From Duganella radicis (lineage in GTDB: Bacteria > Pseudomonadota > Gammaproteobacteria > Burkholderiales > Burkholderiaceae_D), in assembly GCF_009720825.1 (NCBI RefSeq), contig NZ_WNKY01000007.1, forward strand, positions 1-64,000: a stretch of DNA of 64,000 nt, in the 5' to 3' direction. Below the pieces are notes generated by a model. That model saw only the letters and a program-made list of their open reading frames with translations, was not told the origin of the DNA and did not search any database. A program made the position numbers and the translations under genes. Of this stretch, positions 26,475-36,018 are shown in pieces; position 1 is the first letter of the stretch; the number at the start of each line of letters is the position of its first letter.

Positions 26475-27814
26475 GGCACGGCCCGCGTGCCGATGGCGGC
26501 GGCCGGGCCGTCCAGCTCCAGCGCGATGATGGTGTCGATGGCGTCGCGCTGGGCGGCCGGCAGCGTCAGCTCGACGCCCTGGCCGTTTTGCGCCAGTTGC
26601 ACGGCGCCGCCGGTCAGCGCGCTGGCGCGTAGCACCCGGGCCGGAATCGCCGGCAGCACCAGCTTGTCCTGCGCCCATTTCAGCACGTGCACGTAGATGG
26701 TGTTGCCGTGGTGGGTGGAGACGCCGTAGTCGCCCGGCAGGAACGGCCCGCCGCGGGTGGCGTAGATGCTGTCGCCGTACTTGCCCAGCCAGCCGCCGAT
26801 CTCGCGCAGGCGCTGCGCCTGCACCTCGTCGATGCGGCCGTCCGGACCGGGGCCGACGTTGAGCAGGAGGTTGCCGTCGCGGCCGACCACGTTGACCAGC
26901 AGGCGGATGTAGTGATCGAGCGGACGCGGCACCATGCCCGGCTGGTAGCCCCAGGCGCCGGCGATGGTGCTGCACAGTTCCCACGGCTGGCGGTTGTCGA
27001 ACGCGCCCAGCGCGCCCTCGCCCTCGCGCGAATGGAAATCCTCCCGCATGTCGGCGCGGCCATTGATCAGGATGTCCGGCTGCTGGCGACGCAACATCTC
27101 GTACACCTGCTGATGGCCCCAGTCGAAGCCGCCCTTGTAGTGCTTGCCCCAGGGCCGCTTGACCCAGTTGGCGCCGGCTTCGGCGCCGCCCCAGTCGCCG
27201 CCAAAGCTGAGCCAGTCCGCCTCGCCGCCATCGAACCACAGCACATCGATCTTGCCGTAGTTGGACAACAGCGCCTTCATCTGGCGCTGGTATTGCTCGC
27301 GCATGGCTTCCGCGCTGGCGCGCTGCAAGTCCGGGAAGAAGAACCCGGGATAGCGCCAGTCCAGCGGCGAGTAATACAGCCCCACGCCCAGCCCGGCCTG
27401 GCGCGCCGCCTTGACGTACTCGCCGACGAAATCGCGGTGCGCGGCGGTGTTGACGCTGGTGAAGGGATTGCCGCCGTCATCGAACATGGCGAAGCCGTCG
27501 TGATGGCGTGAGGTGAACACCATGTACTTCATGCCGGCCGACTTGGCCAGCCCGGCCCAGGCGTTGGCGTCAAACGCGGTCGGGTTGAACTGCTGCGCCA
27601 GTCTGGCGTACTGCTCGACCGGGATCTGCTCATTCCACTGCACCCATTCGCCGCGTCCGGGGATGGCGTACAGGCCCCAGTGCACGAACATGCCGAAGCG
27701 CGCCTCGCGCCACCAGTCGATGCGTTCCCGGTCGGCCGCCCCGGCGATGCCGAGCCACAGAATGGCCAGCGCCGCCAGCAGGCGGCGCGCATAAGGTTTG
27801 CAGGCTATGTTCAA
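26471..27814 (-). CDS. GH29 alpha-L-fucosidase
   Basis: The 447-residue secreted enzyme has a signal peptide, then the GH29 barrel: FGMFVHWGLYAIPGRGEW, FTSRHHDGFAMFD, and VLWFDGGEADW with the nucleophile Asp near residue 194. It hydrolyses alpha-L-fucosyl linkages. The start is TTG at 27814, supported by GGGAG 5 nt upstream and lying 1 nt after the upstream stop. It is sandwiched between two halogenase-like genes in one operon. Related GH29 enzymes can act on other sugars, so fucose is the best but not certain assignment. Confidence 0.9.
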   Translation of the reverse strand: MNIACKPYARRLLAALAILWLGIAGAADRERIDWWREARFGMFVHWGLYAIPGRGEWVQWNEQIPVEQYARLAQQFNPTAFDANAWAGLAKSAGMKYMVFTSRHHDGFAMFDDGGNPFTSVNTAAHRDFVGEYVKAARQAGLGVGLYYSPLDWRYPGFFFPDLQRASAEAMREQYQRQMKALLSNYGKIDVLWFDGGEADWLSFGGDWGGAEAGANWVKRPWGKHYKGGFDWGHQQVYEMLRRQQPDILINGRADMREDFHSREGEGALGAFDNRQPWELCSTIAGAWGYQPGMVPRPLDHYIRLLVNVVGRDGNLLLNVGPGPDGRIDEVQAQRLREIGGWLGKYGDSIYATRGGPFLPGDYGVSTHHGNTIYVHVLKWAQDKLVLPAIPARVLRASALTGGAVQLAQNGQGVELTLPAAQRDAIDTIIALELDGPAAAIGTRAVP

Positions 27815-27815
27815 C

Positions 27816-29333
27816 TCATCTCCCGGAAGCGGCGGTGCCGATTTGTTTCGCGATGAAGGTGGCGTGGCCGGGCATGGCGGCGGCCGCGCGCTGGATGGTG
27901 TCGCGCATGCGCGCGTAGTGCAGCTGCAAGGCTTGCTGGTCCATCTGGCCGATCAGCGGATCGCCCGCCTCCGGCATCACGCCCAGCCCCATCAGGATGG
28001 AGACGTGGGAGGACACCGAGAAGCCCTGCGGATCGTAGATCACCACGCGCCCGGTTTCTCGGAACAGCTCGATCTGGTGGCGCAGCGTGTCGGGCACCGG
28101 CATGTTGGCGCAGTAGCGCCAGAACTCGCTGTCGTCGCGCCGGGTCACCTTGTAGTGCAGAATGACGAAGTCGCGCACGAATTCATAGCGCTGCGCCACC
28201 AGCCGGTTGAACTCCTCCGCCAGCGCCGGACGGAAGTCGCGGTCGGGGAAGTATTGCAGCAGCCAACCGACCGCGTTTTCAATCATGTTGATGCTGGTCG
28301 ATTCCAGCGGCTCCAGGAAGCCGCCCGACAGCCCGATGGCGACGCAATTCTTGATCCACGATTTGCGCCGGCGGCCGGTGGTGAAGCGCAGCTGGCGCGG
28401 CTGGTCGAGCGCGCGTTCGTCCAGCCCCGACAGCAGCACGCGCGCCGCCTCGGTGTCGCTGATAAAGCTGTTGCAGTACACATGGCCATTGCCGGTGCGG
28501 TGCTGGAGCGGGATGCGCCAGGTCCAGCCGGCGCCGCTGGCGGTCGAGGTGGTGTAAGGCGTCAGTGGCTCGACCCGCGCGCATGGCACCGCCTGGGCGC
28601 TGTTACACGGCAGCATGGCGCTCCAGTCGTCGTAGCCGGCTTGATACACGCCCTCGATCAGCAGGCCGCGGAAGCCGGAGCAATCGATGAACAGGTCGCC
28701 CTCGACGCGGCGGCCGTCGGCCAGCCGCACCGCCGTGATGAAGCCGGTTTCCGGATGCAGGTCGACGCCGTCGATGGTGGCCTCGATGCGCCGCACGCCG
28801 CGCTCCACGGCGTATTCCCGCAGGTAGGCGGCGTACAGGCTGGCGTCGAAATGGAAGGCGTAGGAATAGCTGCTGGTGACCGTGCCCGGCTCGCCATACG
28901 GCGGAATGAAGCGGTTGGCGCGCGCCATGGCCGTGGTCATCGACCAGTCCTCGTAGGACGGCATGTCGCTGGACTGGCGCGCCAGGTGCAGCCAGTACAT
29001 ATACGCCGGCCGGTTGTCGATGGCCGGGCCGAAATCGCCAAAACCGTGGAAGAAGCGGTTGCCGCGCCAGCCCCAGTCCTTGAACTCGATGCCGAGCTTG
29101 AAGGTGGCCTGGGTGCGGCGCACGAAATCGGCACCGTCCAGGCCCAGCGCCAGGTTGTAGTAGCGGATCGACGGCAGCGTGGCCTCGCCCACGCCGACCG
29201 TGCCGATGTCGGCCGACTCGATCAGCGTGACCTGGCACGACTTGCCGAGCCGCAGCGCCAGCGGCGCGGCGGTCATCCAGCCCGCCGTGCCGCCGCCCAC
29301 AATGACAATCTTTTGCAGTGCCTTGTCGGACAT
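27816..29333 (-). CDS. Flavin-dependent halogenase-like protein (tryptophan halogenase family), copy 2
   Basis: The 505-residue protein has FAD motif GGGTAGW, WTWRIP signature, active-site Lys in TFKLGIEF and Glu in LEPLEST, so the catalytic set looks complete. It starts 9 nt after the TonB-receptor stop with no clear ribosome site. The immediate downstream gene is the fucosidase. Homologues of this family often lie beside TonB receptors in glycan-degrading bacteria, and one (BrvH of Brevundimonas) halogenates indole in vitro. The role in such operons is not established. Confidence 0.9.
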   Translation of the reverse strand: MSDKALQKIVIVGGGTAGWMTAAPLALRLGKSCQVTLIESADIGTVGVGEATLPSIRYYNLALGLDGADFVRRTQATFKLGIEFKDWGWRGNRFFHGFGDFGPAIDNRPAYMYWLHLARQSSDMPSYEDWSMTTAMARANRFIPPYGEPGTVTSSYSYAFHFDASLYAAYLREYAVERGVRRIEATIDGVDLHPETGFITAVRLADGRRVEGDLFIDCSGFRGLLIEGVYQAGYDDWSAMLPCNSAQAVPCARVEPLTPYTTSTASGAGWTWRIPLQHRTGNGHVYCNSFISDTEAARVLLSGLDERALDQPRQLRFTTGRRRKSWIKNCVAIGLSGGFLEPLESTSINMIENAVGWLLQYFPDRDFRPALAEEFNRLVAQRYEFVRDFVILHYKVTRRDDSEFWRYCANMPVPDTLRHQIELFRETGRVVIYDPQGFSVSSHVSILMGLGVMPEAGDPLIGQMDQQALQLHYARMRDTIQRAAAAMPGHATFIAKQIGTAASGR

Positions 29334-29342
29334 GTCAGGCCA

Positions 29343-32342
29343 TCAGAAGTTGTATTGCGCCTGGAGCGTGTAGCTGCGCCCGGTGTAGAAGGCGCCCTTC
29401 TCCTTGAAGCCGATGTTCTGCTGCATGTACTGCTTGAACAGCGCATTGGTCAGGTTGCGCGCCTCGAAGGCCAGGCTCAGGTTTTCCGCGATCTTGTAGT
29501 GGATGCCCATGTCGACCTGGCCGTAGGCGCCGCCCCACACCGGCAACGCATAGTTGACCGACGAAGCCTGGCCTTTGGTAGCGCTGTTCGGATTGGCGTC
29601 GACGCCGTCGCTGCCGTTGGCGCCGTAGGCATTGGCCGCCTGCATGTACTTCGAGCGCCAGCTGTAAGCCACGCGCGCCGACAGCGGGCCGCGGTCGTAC
29701 AGCAAGGCCAGGTTGAAGGCGTTCTTCGACATGCCGGTCATCGGCAGGTTGCCGTTGTTGAGCACGCGGCCATCGGTGTCGCAACCGCCGATGCTGGCCG
29801 CCAGCGACGAGGCCAGGTCGGCCTTCGGCGTGCACCAGGTACGGTTGAGCGGCGCGTACATGCTCATGCGGCTGTCGATGTAGGTGTAGTTGCCCGACAG
29901 CCCGAAGCCGCTCATCCAATCCGGCAGCTTGTCGAAGTACTGCTGGTAGCCCAGCTCAAGACCGGTGGCGCGTCCCTTGGCGCCGTTGACCGGGGCCGTG
30001 ATCAGGAAGTCATGCGAGGCGCCGGTCGTGTCCTTCAGGGCGACCGAGGTGGTCTGGCCGATGATGATGTCCTTGATCTGCTTGTTGAACAGCGCCACAG
30101 TGAACGAGCTGCTGCGGCCGAAGTAGTACTCGCCGGTCAGGTCGAAGTTGTTCGACAGCGTGGGCTTGAGCATCGGGTTGCCCTTGGCCGAGCCGGTGTA
30201 GTCGATCGAGTCCAGCACCGCCTGGCCGCTGGCGTCCTGGTGGGTGTGGACGTTCTGGCTCAGGGTGGTGTAGGTCTGCATCTGCCAGAAGTCCGGCCGC
30301 GTCATGCCCTTGGACAGGGCGGCGCGGAATTGCAGCGCCTCGCTGGTTTTCATGCGCAGGTTCAGGCTCGGCAGCACGTTGTTGTAGCTGTTGCTGAAGT
30401 CCTGCCGTTGCGATTGCGCCGGGATGGCCGGCACGCCAATCACGGTCGAGGTCGGAGGCGCGAACAACTGGTAGCCGCCGGCCGTCATGTCGGTGTGCAC
30501 CACGCGCACGCCGACATTGCCGTCCACCGGATATTGCCATTTGTCGAAGCCGAAGCGCAGCTGGGCGTAGGCCGCCTTGGTGCGCTCATGCTGCTCGTTC
30601 AGGCCGGTTGCGTCGCCGTACGGGGCCGGCGTCCACACCGCCTGCGAGCACGGGGTCTTGCACACCAGCTGGGTGTAGTTGTGCAGCATGGCGAAGTTGG
30701 TCGGGACATTGCCGGTCAGCGCCATGTTTGGCACGATCACGGTGGGCACGCCGAACTGGCCGCCAAAGAAGTTCGAGAAGCCCTGGGTGCCGGAGTGACC
30801 GGTGAAGCGCGGGTCGCTCAGGTAAGCGAACTGGCTCAGCGGCTGCCACGAGTCGCCCACCGCCCACGGCTGGCTGATCTGGGTCCATTCGGTGTCGTGG
30901 GTCGAGCGGGTCAGCGCCTCGCGCTCGGTGGCGCGCAGGCCGAAGCGCACATCGTTCAGCACCGGATCATCAAAGGTGTACTTGGCGTCGATGCGGCCGG
31001 CCTTGAGGGTGCCGTCGGCCTTGTCGCGGTGTTCCTGGGTGAAGCCCCAGTAGTAGTTGGCCGGATTCAGCAGGGCCGCGCGGTCGCTGGCGTCGAACGA
31101 GACGCCGATCGGCGAGGCGCCCAGGTTCAGGGTTTCCTTCGGAATGAAACCGCCCAGGCCGACGGTGTTGTCGTAGCCTTCGGTGGTGGCCTTGACATGC
31201 TGCAAATCGGTGCGCAGGGTCCACTGGCTGGAGGCGCGCCAGCTCAGGTTCCACGAGATGTCGCGCGTGTCGGCGGTGCGGCCGGTGGCGCGCGCGGCGG
31301 TGCCGACGTTGACCCCGCCCTCGCTCGGATCGCGCAGCACGCCGGTCAACAGCGCGCCCTGGTCGTCGAAGGTGGCGCCCGGGTCCAGCTGGGTCACGCT
31401 GGCCTGGCCGGCCTGGAAGAAGGAATTCTCGGTGGTGTGGATCTTGTATTTGGAACGGAAGTAGGTCAACGCCGACGACAACGTATCCTTCTTCCATTGC
31501 AGCGCGCCGTACAGGCCGTCGCGGTCGCGCGCGAAGTTATTGGTGGTGAAGCCGATGCCGCCCGGCGCCCAGCGCGTCTTGCCGCTGGTGTCGCCCACCA
31601 CGATGTTGTTGCGCGGGATGTAGGGGCCGACCGACATGCCGTCGCTGCGGGTGTCGATGCGCGAATGGGCCAGGTCGATCAGCGCGCCAAACTGGCCCAG
31701 GCTGGTGTCCCAGCGGTCCGACAGCATGCCGGAGAACGAGGGCGAGGTCTTGCCGCGCAGGTCGGAGCGCGCCGCCTCCACCGACAGCGCGCCCTTGCGG
31801 CCCTTGAAGTCGAACGGCAGCGCGGTGCGCAGATTGACCAGGCCGCCGATGCCGCCCTCGACCTGCTCGGCCGACGGGTTCTTGTAGACGTCGACGCCGG
31901 CCATCAGCTCGGGCGGCACGTCCTCGAAGCTGAGCGAGCGGCCGCCGTTGGCCGAGAACGAATCGCGGCCGTTGAGTTCCGAGCGCACATAGCTCAGGCC
32001 GCGGATCGACACCCCCGTGCCTTCGGCGGCGAAGTGCTGGATGCCGTCGCCCACGCCCTGCTGCGGATCGACCCGGTTCATGGTGCGGTCGATGGTGACG
32101 CCGACGATGCGTTGCAGCACCTCGGTCACCGATTTGTCGGGCAGCTTGCCGATGTCGTCGGCCACCACCGAGTCGACGATTTCGTCGGCGTTCTGCTTGA
32201 TTTTTTGCGCCGACTCCAGCGCGGCGCGCTGGCCCACCACCGTCACGGTGGCAGGCTCCGATTGGGCAAACGCCATGCCGCTGGCGATCAAGGCCAGTTG
32301 CGCCGCGCCCAGCGCGATCGCGGTTTTCTTAAGCTGCTTCAA
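29343..32342 (-). CDS. TonB-dependent outer-membrane receptor (Caulobacter/Xanthomonas glycan type)
   Basis: The 999-residue protein has a signal peptide ending at AFAQ (~26), an N-terminal plug (VTVVGQRAALESAQ, LPDKSVTEVLQRIVGVTI, GTGVSIRGL, VDVYKNPSAEQVEGGIGG) and a long beta-barrel ending in SYTLQAQYNF, with the terminal Phe needed for outer-membrane insertion. It belongs to the large receptor class usually found in glycan-use loci. It is the first gene of the receptor-halogenase-fucosidase-halogenase-GH97 operon and lies 101 bp downstream of the XylR-like regulator. Likely cargo is an oligosaccharide released from a fucosylated or galactosylated polymer. Confidence 0.94.
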   Translation of the reverse strand: MKQLKKTAIALGAAQLALIASGMAFAQSEPATVTVVGQRAALESAQKIKQNADEIVDSVVADDIGKLPDKSVTEVLQRIVGVTIDRTMNRVDPQQGVGDGIQHFAAEGTGVSIRGLSYVRSELNGRDSFSANGGRSLSFEDVPPELMAGVDVYKNPSAEQVEGGIGGLVNLRTALPFDFKGRKGALSVEAARSDLRGKTSPSFSGMLSDRWDTSLGQFGALIDLAHSRIDTRSDGMSVGPYIPRNNIVVGDTSGKTRWAPGGIGFTTNNFARDRDGLYGALQWKKDTLSSALTYFRSKYKIHTTENSFFQAGQASVTQLDPGATFDDQGALLTGVLRDPSEGGVNVGTAARATGRTADTRDISWNLSWRASSQWTLRTDLQHVKATTEGYDNTVGLGGFIPKETLNLGASPIGVSFDASDRAALLNPANYYWGFTQEHRDKADGTLKAGRIDAKYTFDDPVLNDVRFGLRATEREALTRSTHDTEWTQISQPWAVGDSWQPLSQFAYLSDPRFTGHSGTQGFSNFFGGQFGVPTVIVPNMALTGNVPTNFAMLHNYTQLVCKTPCSQAVWTPAPYGDATGLNEQHERTKAAYAQLRFGFDKWQYPVDGNVGVRVVHTDMTAGGYQLFAPPTSTVIGVPAIPAQSQRQDFSNSYNNVLPSLNLRMKTSEALQFRAALSKGMTRPDFWQMQTYTTLSQNVHTHQDASGQAVLDSIDYTGSAKGNPMLKPTLSNNFDLTGEYYFGRSSSFTVALFNKQIKDIIIGQTTSVALKDTTGASHDFLITAPVNGAKGRATGLELGYQQYFDKLPDWMSGFGLSGNYTYIDSRMSMYAPLNRTWCTPKADLASSLAASIGGCDTDGRVLNNGNLPMTGMSKNAFNLALLYDRGPLSARVAYSWRSKYMQAANAYGANGSDGVDANPNSATKGQASSVNYALPVWGGAYGQVDMGIHYKIAENLSLAFEARNLTNALFKQYMQQNIGFKEKGAFYTGRSYTLQAQYNF

Positions 32343-32443
32343 TTGTTCGTCTCCGGTATTGTTATGTAGTGGGTACTCCGATTGTAGGAACCCCTCCGGT
32401 CTCTCACAATTATGAAAAACGTTAAAACAACAAACAAAATCCG

Positions 32444-33640
32444 CTAACCGCAGGCCAGCAAGCCACGCTCCTCCTGCGCCCGCTCACGGTAGGCGCGCGG
32501 CGTGCAACCAAGCTCGCGCTTGAACACCAGATGCAGGTATTGAATGGAAGTGAAGCCGCTGCCCAGCGCCACCTCGGCGATGCTGCGCTCGCTCGCCAGC
32601 CCGGCCTTGGCGGCGTCCAACTTGCAGCGCAGGATGACGTCGTGCACGCTGCAACCAAGCTCGCGCCGGAAGTAGGTTTCCAGCGACGAGCGCGACACGC
32701 CCACATGCTCGGCCACCTGGTGGGTCTTGATGCCCTGGCAGGCGTACTGGCGGATGAAGTGGCGCGCCCGCATCACCTGCGGATGGCGGATCACCTGATG
32801 CTGGCTGGAGATGGCGGCCTGGATGCCGGCCGGCGGCACCAGCACCCGCAGTCCCTCCAGCTTGGCGCCATGCAGCATGCGTTCCACCAGGCTGGCCGCG
32901 GTGCGGCCCATTTCCTGCGCGCCCTGGATCACCGAGCTGAGCGGAATGCGGGTCAGCATGCGCACCAGCGGATCGTTGTCGATGCCGATCAGCGCCACCT
33001 GCTCCGGCACCTCGATGCCGGCCAGCAGGCAGGCCTGCAACAGCTGGCGCGCGCGCGCATCGTTGACGGCGATGATGCCGACCGGCTTGGGCAGGCTGCG
33101 CAGCCAGTCCACCTGGCCGCGCACCGCCTCGTCCCACTCCTGCACGCTGGTCTCGCAGCCGCGGAAAATCTCGGCCGTCATGCCGTCCTGCGCCATCAGG
33201 CTGCGGAAGGCTTTCTCGCGTTCCTGGGCCCAGCGGTTCTGCGCCGATTCCGGCAGGCTGAACATGGCGAAGCGGTGCAGGCCGGCGTCCACCAGATGGG
33301 TGTAGGCGGCCTTGATCAGTTCGAAATTATCGGTGGCCACATACGGCACGCCGGCCGGATAGTCGTGCGGGCTGGCGTAGGAACCGCCCACCGCCACCAC
33401 CGGCACCTTGCAACGCGCCAGCGCGGCCGCCACCGCCGGGTCGTCCATGTCGGCGATGATGCCATCGCCCTGCCAGTGCTCGATGCCGCCCAGGCGCAGG
33501 CGAAAATCCTCCTCCAGAAACAGTTCCCAGGTGGCGCGCCGGCTGGCCAGATAGGCGGCGATGCCGGACATCACTTCACGGTCGAAGGTCTTGTTCGCGT
33601 TAAACAGCAACGCGATCCGATGGGCTTTGCTGGTCTTCAT
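32444..33640 (-). CDS. XylR-like regulator (LacI-type sensor domain fused to AraC DNA-binding domain)
   Basis: The 398-residue protein has an N-terminal periplasmic-binding-type sugar domain (residues ~8-285, with FDREVMSGIAAYL and ALIGIDNDPLVRML) and a C-terminal AraC double helix-turn-helix (~295-390, HQVAEHVGVSRSSLETYFRR; SIAEVALGSGFTSIQYLHLVFK). This is the architecture of E. coli XylR. AGGAGG precedes the ATG. It lies 24 bp after GH3 and 101 bp before the TonB receptor. It is the prime candidate to activate the glycan operon in response to a released monosaccharide. Confidence 0.92.
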   Translation of the reverse strand: MKTSKAHRIALLFNANKTFDREVMSGIAAYLASRRATWELFLEEDFRLRLGGIEHWQGDGIIADMDDPAVAAALARCKVPVVAVGGSYASPHDYPAGVPYVATDNFELIKAAYTHLVDAGLHRFAMFSLPESAQNRWAQEREKAFRSLMAQDGMTAEIFRGCETSVQEWDEAVRGQVDWLRSLPKPVGIIAVNDARARQLLQACLLAGIEVPEQVALIGIDNDPLVRMLTRIPLSSVIQGAQEMGRTAASLVERMLHGAKLEGLRVLVPPAGIQAAISSQHQVIRHPQVMRARHFIRQYACQGIKTHQVAEHVGVSRSSLETYFRRELGCSVHDVILRCKLDAAKAGLASERSIAEVALGSGFTSIQYLHLVFKRELGCTPRAYRERAQEERGLLACG

Positions 33641-33664
33641 GATGCATGTCTCCTCCTTTTTGTT

Positions 33665-35893
33665 TTATCTCGGCAGGGGCTTGCCGTTCACGTCATAGCT
33701 GGCCTCCTGCAACCGCACTACCACGCTGGCGGCCGGCTCGGCGCCGGCATCGGCCGCCAGTGTCAGGCGGTAATCGCCGCCCGACACTTTCCAGTGCTTG
33801 CTGGCCGGGTCATACATGGCCAGCAGGCGCGGATCGATGGTGACCGTGGCCGTCGCGCTTGCGCCCGGCGCCAGGTCCACCTTTTTGAAGCCGGCCAGGC
33901 GCTTGGGCGCCTCCCACGCGGCGCCCAGCGGCGCCACATATATCTGCGCCACTTCCTTGCCGCGCAGCTTGCCGCTGTTGCGCACCGTGAACGAGGCGCT
34001 CAACGCGCCGCCGTCGACGCTGGCACGCAGGCCGGACAAATCGAAACGGGTGTAGGACAGGCCGTGGCCGAACGGGAACAGCGGCTTGAGACCTTTCAGG
34101 TCGAACCATTTGTAGCCGACCGCCGCGCCCTCGTGGTAATCGACCTCGAAGCGCCGCTCTTCCACCTGGGGATAGCCATCCAGCACCGGCCGCGGCAGCT
34201 GCGCCACCGAGGCCGGGAAGGTGGCCGGCAGGTGGCCGGACGGATTGACTTCGCCAAACAGCACGCTGGCGATGGCCTCGCCGCCGCTGCTGCCCGGATA
34301 CCAGGCTTCCAGCACGGCCGGCACCTGCGCCAGCCACGGCATGGTCACCGGGCCGCCGGTTTCCAGCACCACCACCGTGCGCGGATTGGCGGCCGCCACC
34401 GCCGCGATCAGGGCGTCCTGCTGCCGCGGCAGCGCCAGGTCGGGCATGTCGAAGGCTTCGCCGGTCCACTGGGTGGCAAACACCAGCACCACGTCGCTGT
34501 TGCGCGCCAGCTTGGCGGCGGCGGCCGTGTCGGCGCCGTCGGCAAAGCGCACCTGCGCCTGCGGCAGGCGCTGCTGGATGGCCTTGAGCGGCGCGGACGG
34601 GTAAACCATCACCGGCCCCGGCCAGGTCTTCGGCTCCAGCCCCGGCACCGCGTTGCCGCCCTCCGGATACACCAGCGAGGAACCGCCGCCGGCCAGCACG
34701 CCACGGTCGGCATGGCCGCCGATCACCGCCACCCGCTTGACCGCGCGCGACAAGGGCAGCAGGTTGCCGTCATTTTTCAGCAGCACCATGCCATCCTGGG
34801 CGTCGCGCAGCGACACAGCGGCGTTGGCCTTGAAGTCGGCCGGCGCCGCGGTCTGGTGGTCGACCAGACCGTGTTCGAACATGGCGTACAGCACGCGGCG
34901 CGCCATATCGTCCAGCCGGCCCTGCGGCACCCAGCCGTTGAGCACGGCTTCCTTGAGCGGCGCGCCAAAATAGTCGGCCAGGTCGAACGGCATGCCTGAT
35001 TGCTGGTCGAGCCCGGCGTTGGCGGCCGGGATGGTGCTGTGGGTCGCGCCCCAGTCCGACATCACCCACCCCTTGAAGCCCCAATCCTGCTTGAGCACCT
35101 CGGTCAGAAGGTAAGCGTTTTCGCAAGCGTGCACGCCGTTCAGGCGGTTGTACGAACACATCACGGCGCCCGGCCGGCCCTGCTCGTTGGCGATCTGTAG
35201 CGCCAGCAGGTCGGACATGCGCGAGGCCGCCTCGTCGATCTTCACATTCAGGGTGGTGCGGCCGCTTTCCTGGTCGTTCAGGGCGAAGTGCTTGAGGGTG
35301 GACACCACATGGTTGGACTGGATGCCGCGGATCTGCGCCCCGACCATCTGGCCGGCCAACAGCGGATCTTCGCCGGCGTATTCGAAGTTGCGGCCGTTGC
35401 GCGGCTCGCGCATCAGGTTGACGCCGCCGGCCAGCATGACATTGAAGCCGCGCGCGCGCGCCTCGGCGCCGATCATGGCGCCGCCGGCATAGGCGCCGTC
35501 CAGGTCCCAGGTGGCGGCGGTGGCCAGGCCGGACGGCAGCGCCGTGCCGGACCGCGCGTTCGGACCGGCCTGGCTGGCGACGCCGAGGCCGGCGTCGGTT
35601 TGCCACAGATGGGGGATGCCCAGGCGCGGCACGCCGTAGACGAAGCCGGCCGACTGATTGTGCGACTCCGGCGGCCGGGTGTATTTTTTCGACTCCATGT
35701 CGGAACCGAGATAGCCGAACACCAGTTTGAGCTTCTCGTCCTGGGTCATGGCGGCCAGCGCCAGACCGGCGCGCTGGTCGGCGTCGAGCCGGCTATCGCT
35801 CCAGGGATGGGCCGTCTCGGCGGCCGACAGGGTGGTGCAGCACAGGGCCACGATGGCCGGCCACATCCCGATTATTGTATTTTTAAAACGCAT
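33665..35893 (-). CDS. GH3 beta-glucosidase/beta-xylosidase
   Basis: The 742-residue secreted enzyme has a signal peptide (~25) and a GH3 barrel with KHFALND and the nucleophile Asp in GWVMSDWGA (about residue 280). The second alpha/beta domain and a C-terminal fibronectin-like domain (SFTVRNSGKLRGKEVAQIYV) follow. It removes terminal beta-linked glucose or xylose in the periplasm. GGAG lies 4 nt before the ATG. A perfect AAACGCGTTT palindrome lies in the 125-bp gap upstream. The specific sugar cannot be fixed from sequence. Confidence 0.93.
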   Translation of the reverse strand: MRFKNTIIGMWPAIVALCCTTLSAAETAHPWSDSRLDADQRAGLALAAMTQDEKLKLVFGYLGSDMESKKYTRPPESHNQSAGFVYGVPRLGIPHLWQTDAGLGVASQAGPNARSGTALPSGLATAATWDLDGAYAGGAMIGAEARARGFNVMLAGGVNLMREPRNGRNFEYAGEDPLLAGQMVGAQIRGIQSNHVVSTLKHFALNDQESGRTTLNVKIDEAASRMSDLLALQIANEQGRPGAVMCSYNRLNGVHACENAYLLTEVLKQDWGFKGWVMSDWGATHSTIPAANAGLDQQSGMPFDLADYFGAPLKEAVLNGWVPQGRLDDMARRVLYAMFEHGLVDHQTAAPADFKANAAVSLRDAQDGMVLLKNDGNLLPLSRAVKRVAVIGGHADRGVLAGGGSSLVYPEGGNAVPGLEPKTWPGPVMVYPSAPLKAIQQRLPQAQVRFADGADTAAAAKLARNSDVVLVFATQWTGEAFDMPDLALPRQQDALIAAVAAANPRTVVVLETGGPVTMPWLAQVPAVLEAWYPGSSGGEAIASVLFGEVNPSGHLPATFPASVAQLPRPVLDGYPQVEERRFEVDYHEGAAVGYKWFDLKGLKPLFPFGHGLSYTRFDLSGLRASVDGGALSASFTVRNSGKLRGKEVAQIYVAPLGAAWEAPKRLAGFKKVDLAPGASATATVTIDPRLLAMYDPASKHWKVSGGDYRLTLAADAGAEPAASVVVRLQEASYDVNGKPLPR

Positions 35894-35984
35894 GCGTCTC
35901 CTCGGGTGGCAACAAGATCAACTATCCGGAGAATAGTGACCCGGCTTGCCGCCGAGGTAACGCTGAGGGGGAAAATGCTACTAA

Positions 35985-35994
35985 AAACGCGTTT
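35985..35994. promoter_or_regulatory. Palindrome upstream of GH3, candidate operator
   Basis: AAACGCGTTT is a perfect 10-bp palindrome in an AT-rich tract 92 bp upstream of the GH3 start. A related AAAAACGTTAAAA sequence lies near 32413-32426, upstream of the TonB receptor. The central CG with flanking A/T resembles sites of LacI-type proteins, but the XylR-like regulator binds through an AraC domain, so the assignment is weak. Confidence 0.3.
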
Positions 35995-36018
35995 GTTTTA
36001 TTTTTTTCGACATTAGTG

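Noticed and set aside
26475..27239. Extended start for halogenase copy 1
   Set aside because: The extra 255 residues are an out-of-frame reading of the fucosidase. The FAD motif begins right after ATG 26474.
24927..29333. Halogenated natural-product gene cluster
   Set aside because: No PKS, NRPS, terpene or tailoring genes surround the halogenase-like genes; the neighbours are glycan enzymes and a TonB receptor.
27798..32369. 1523-codon open frame on the plus strand
   Set aside because: It is antisense to halogenase copy 2 and the TonB receptor, which have unmistakable motifs. Its low-complexity His/Arg/Ala/Gln content is what high-GC antisense gives.
32531..34999. 822-codon plus-strand frame
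   Set aside because: Antisense to the XylR-like regulator and GH3, both clearly real.
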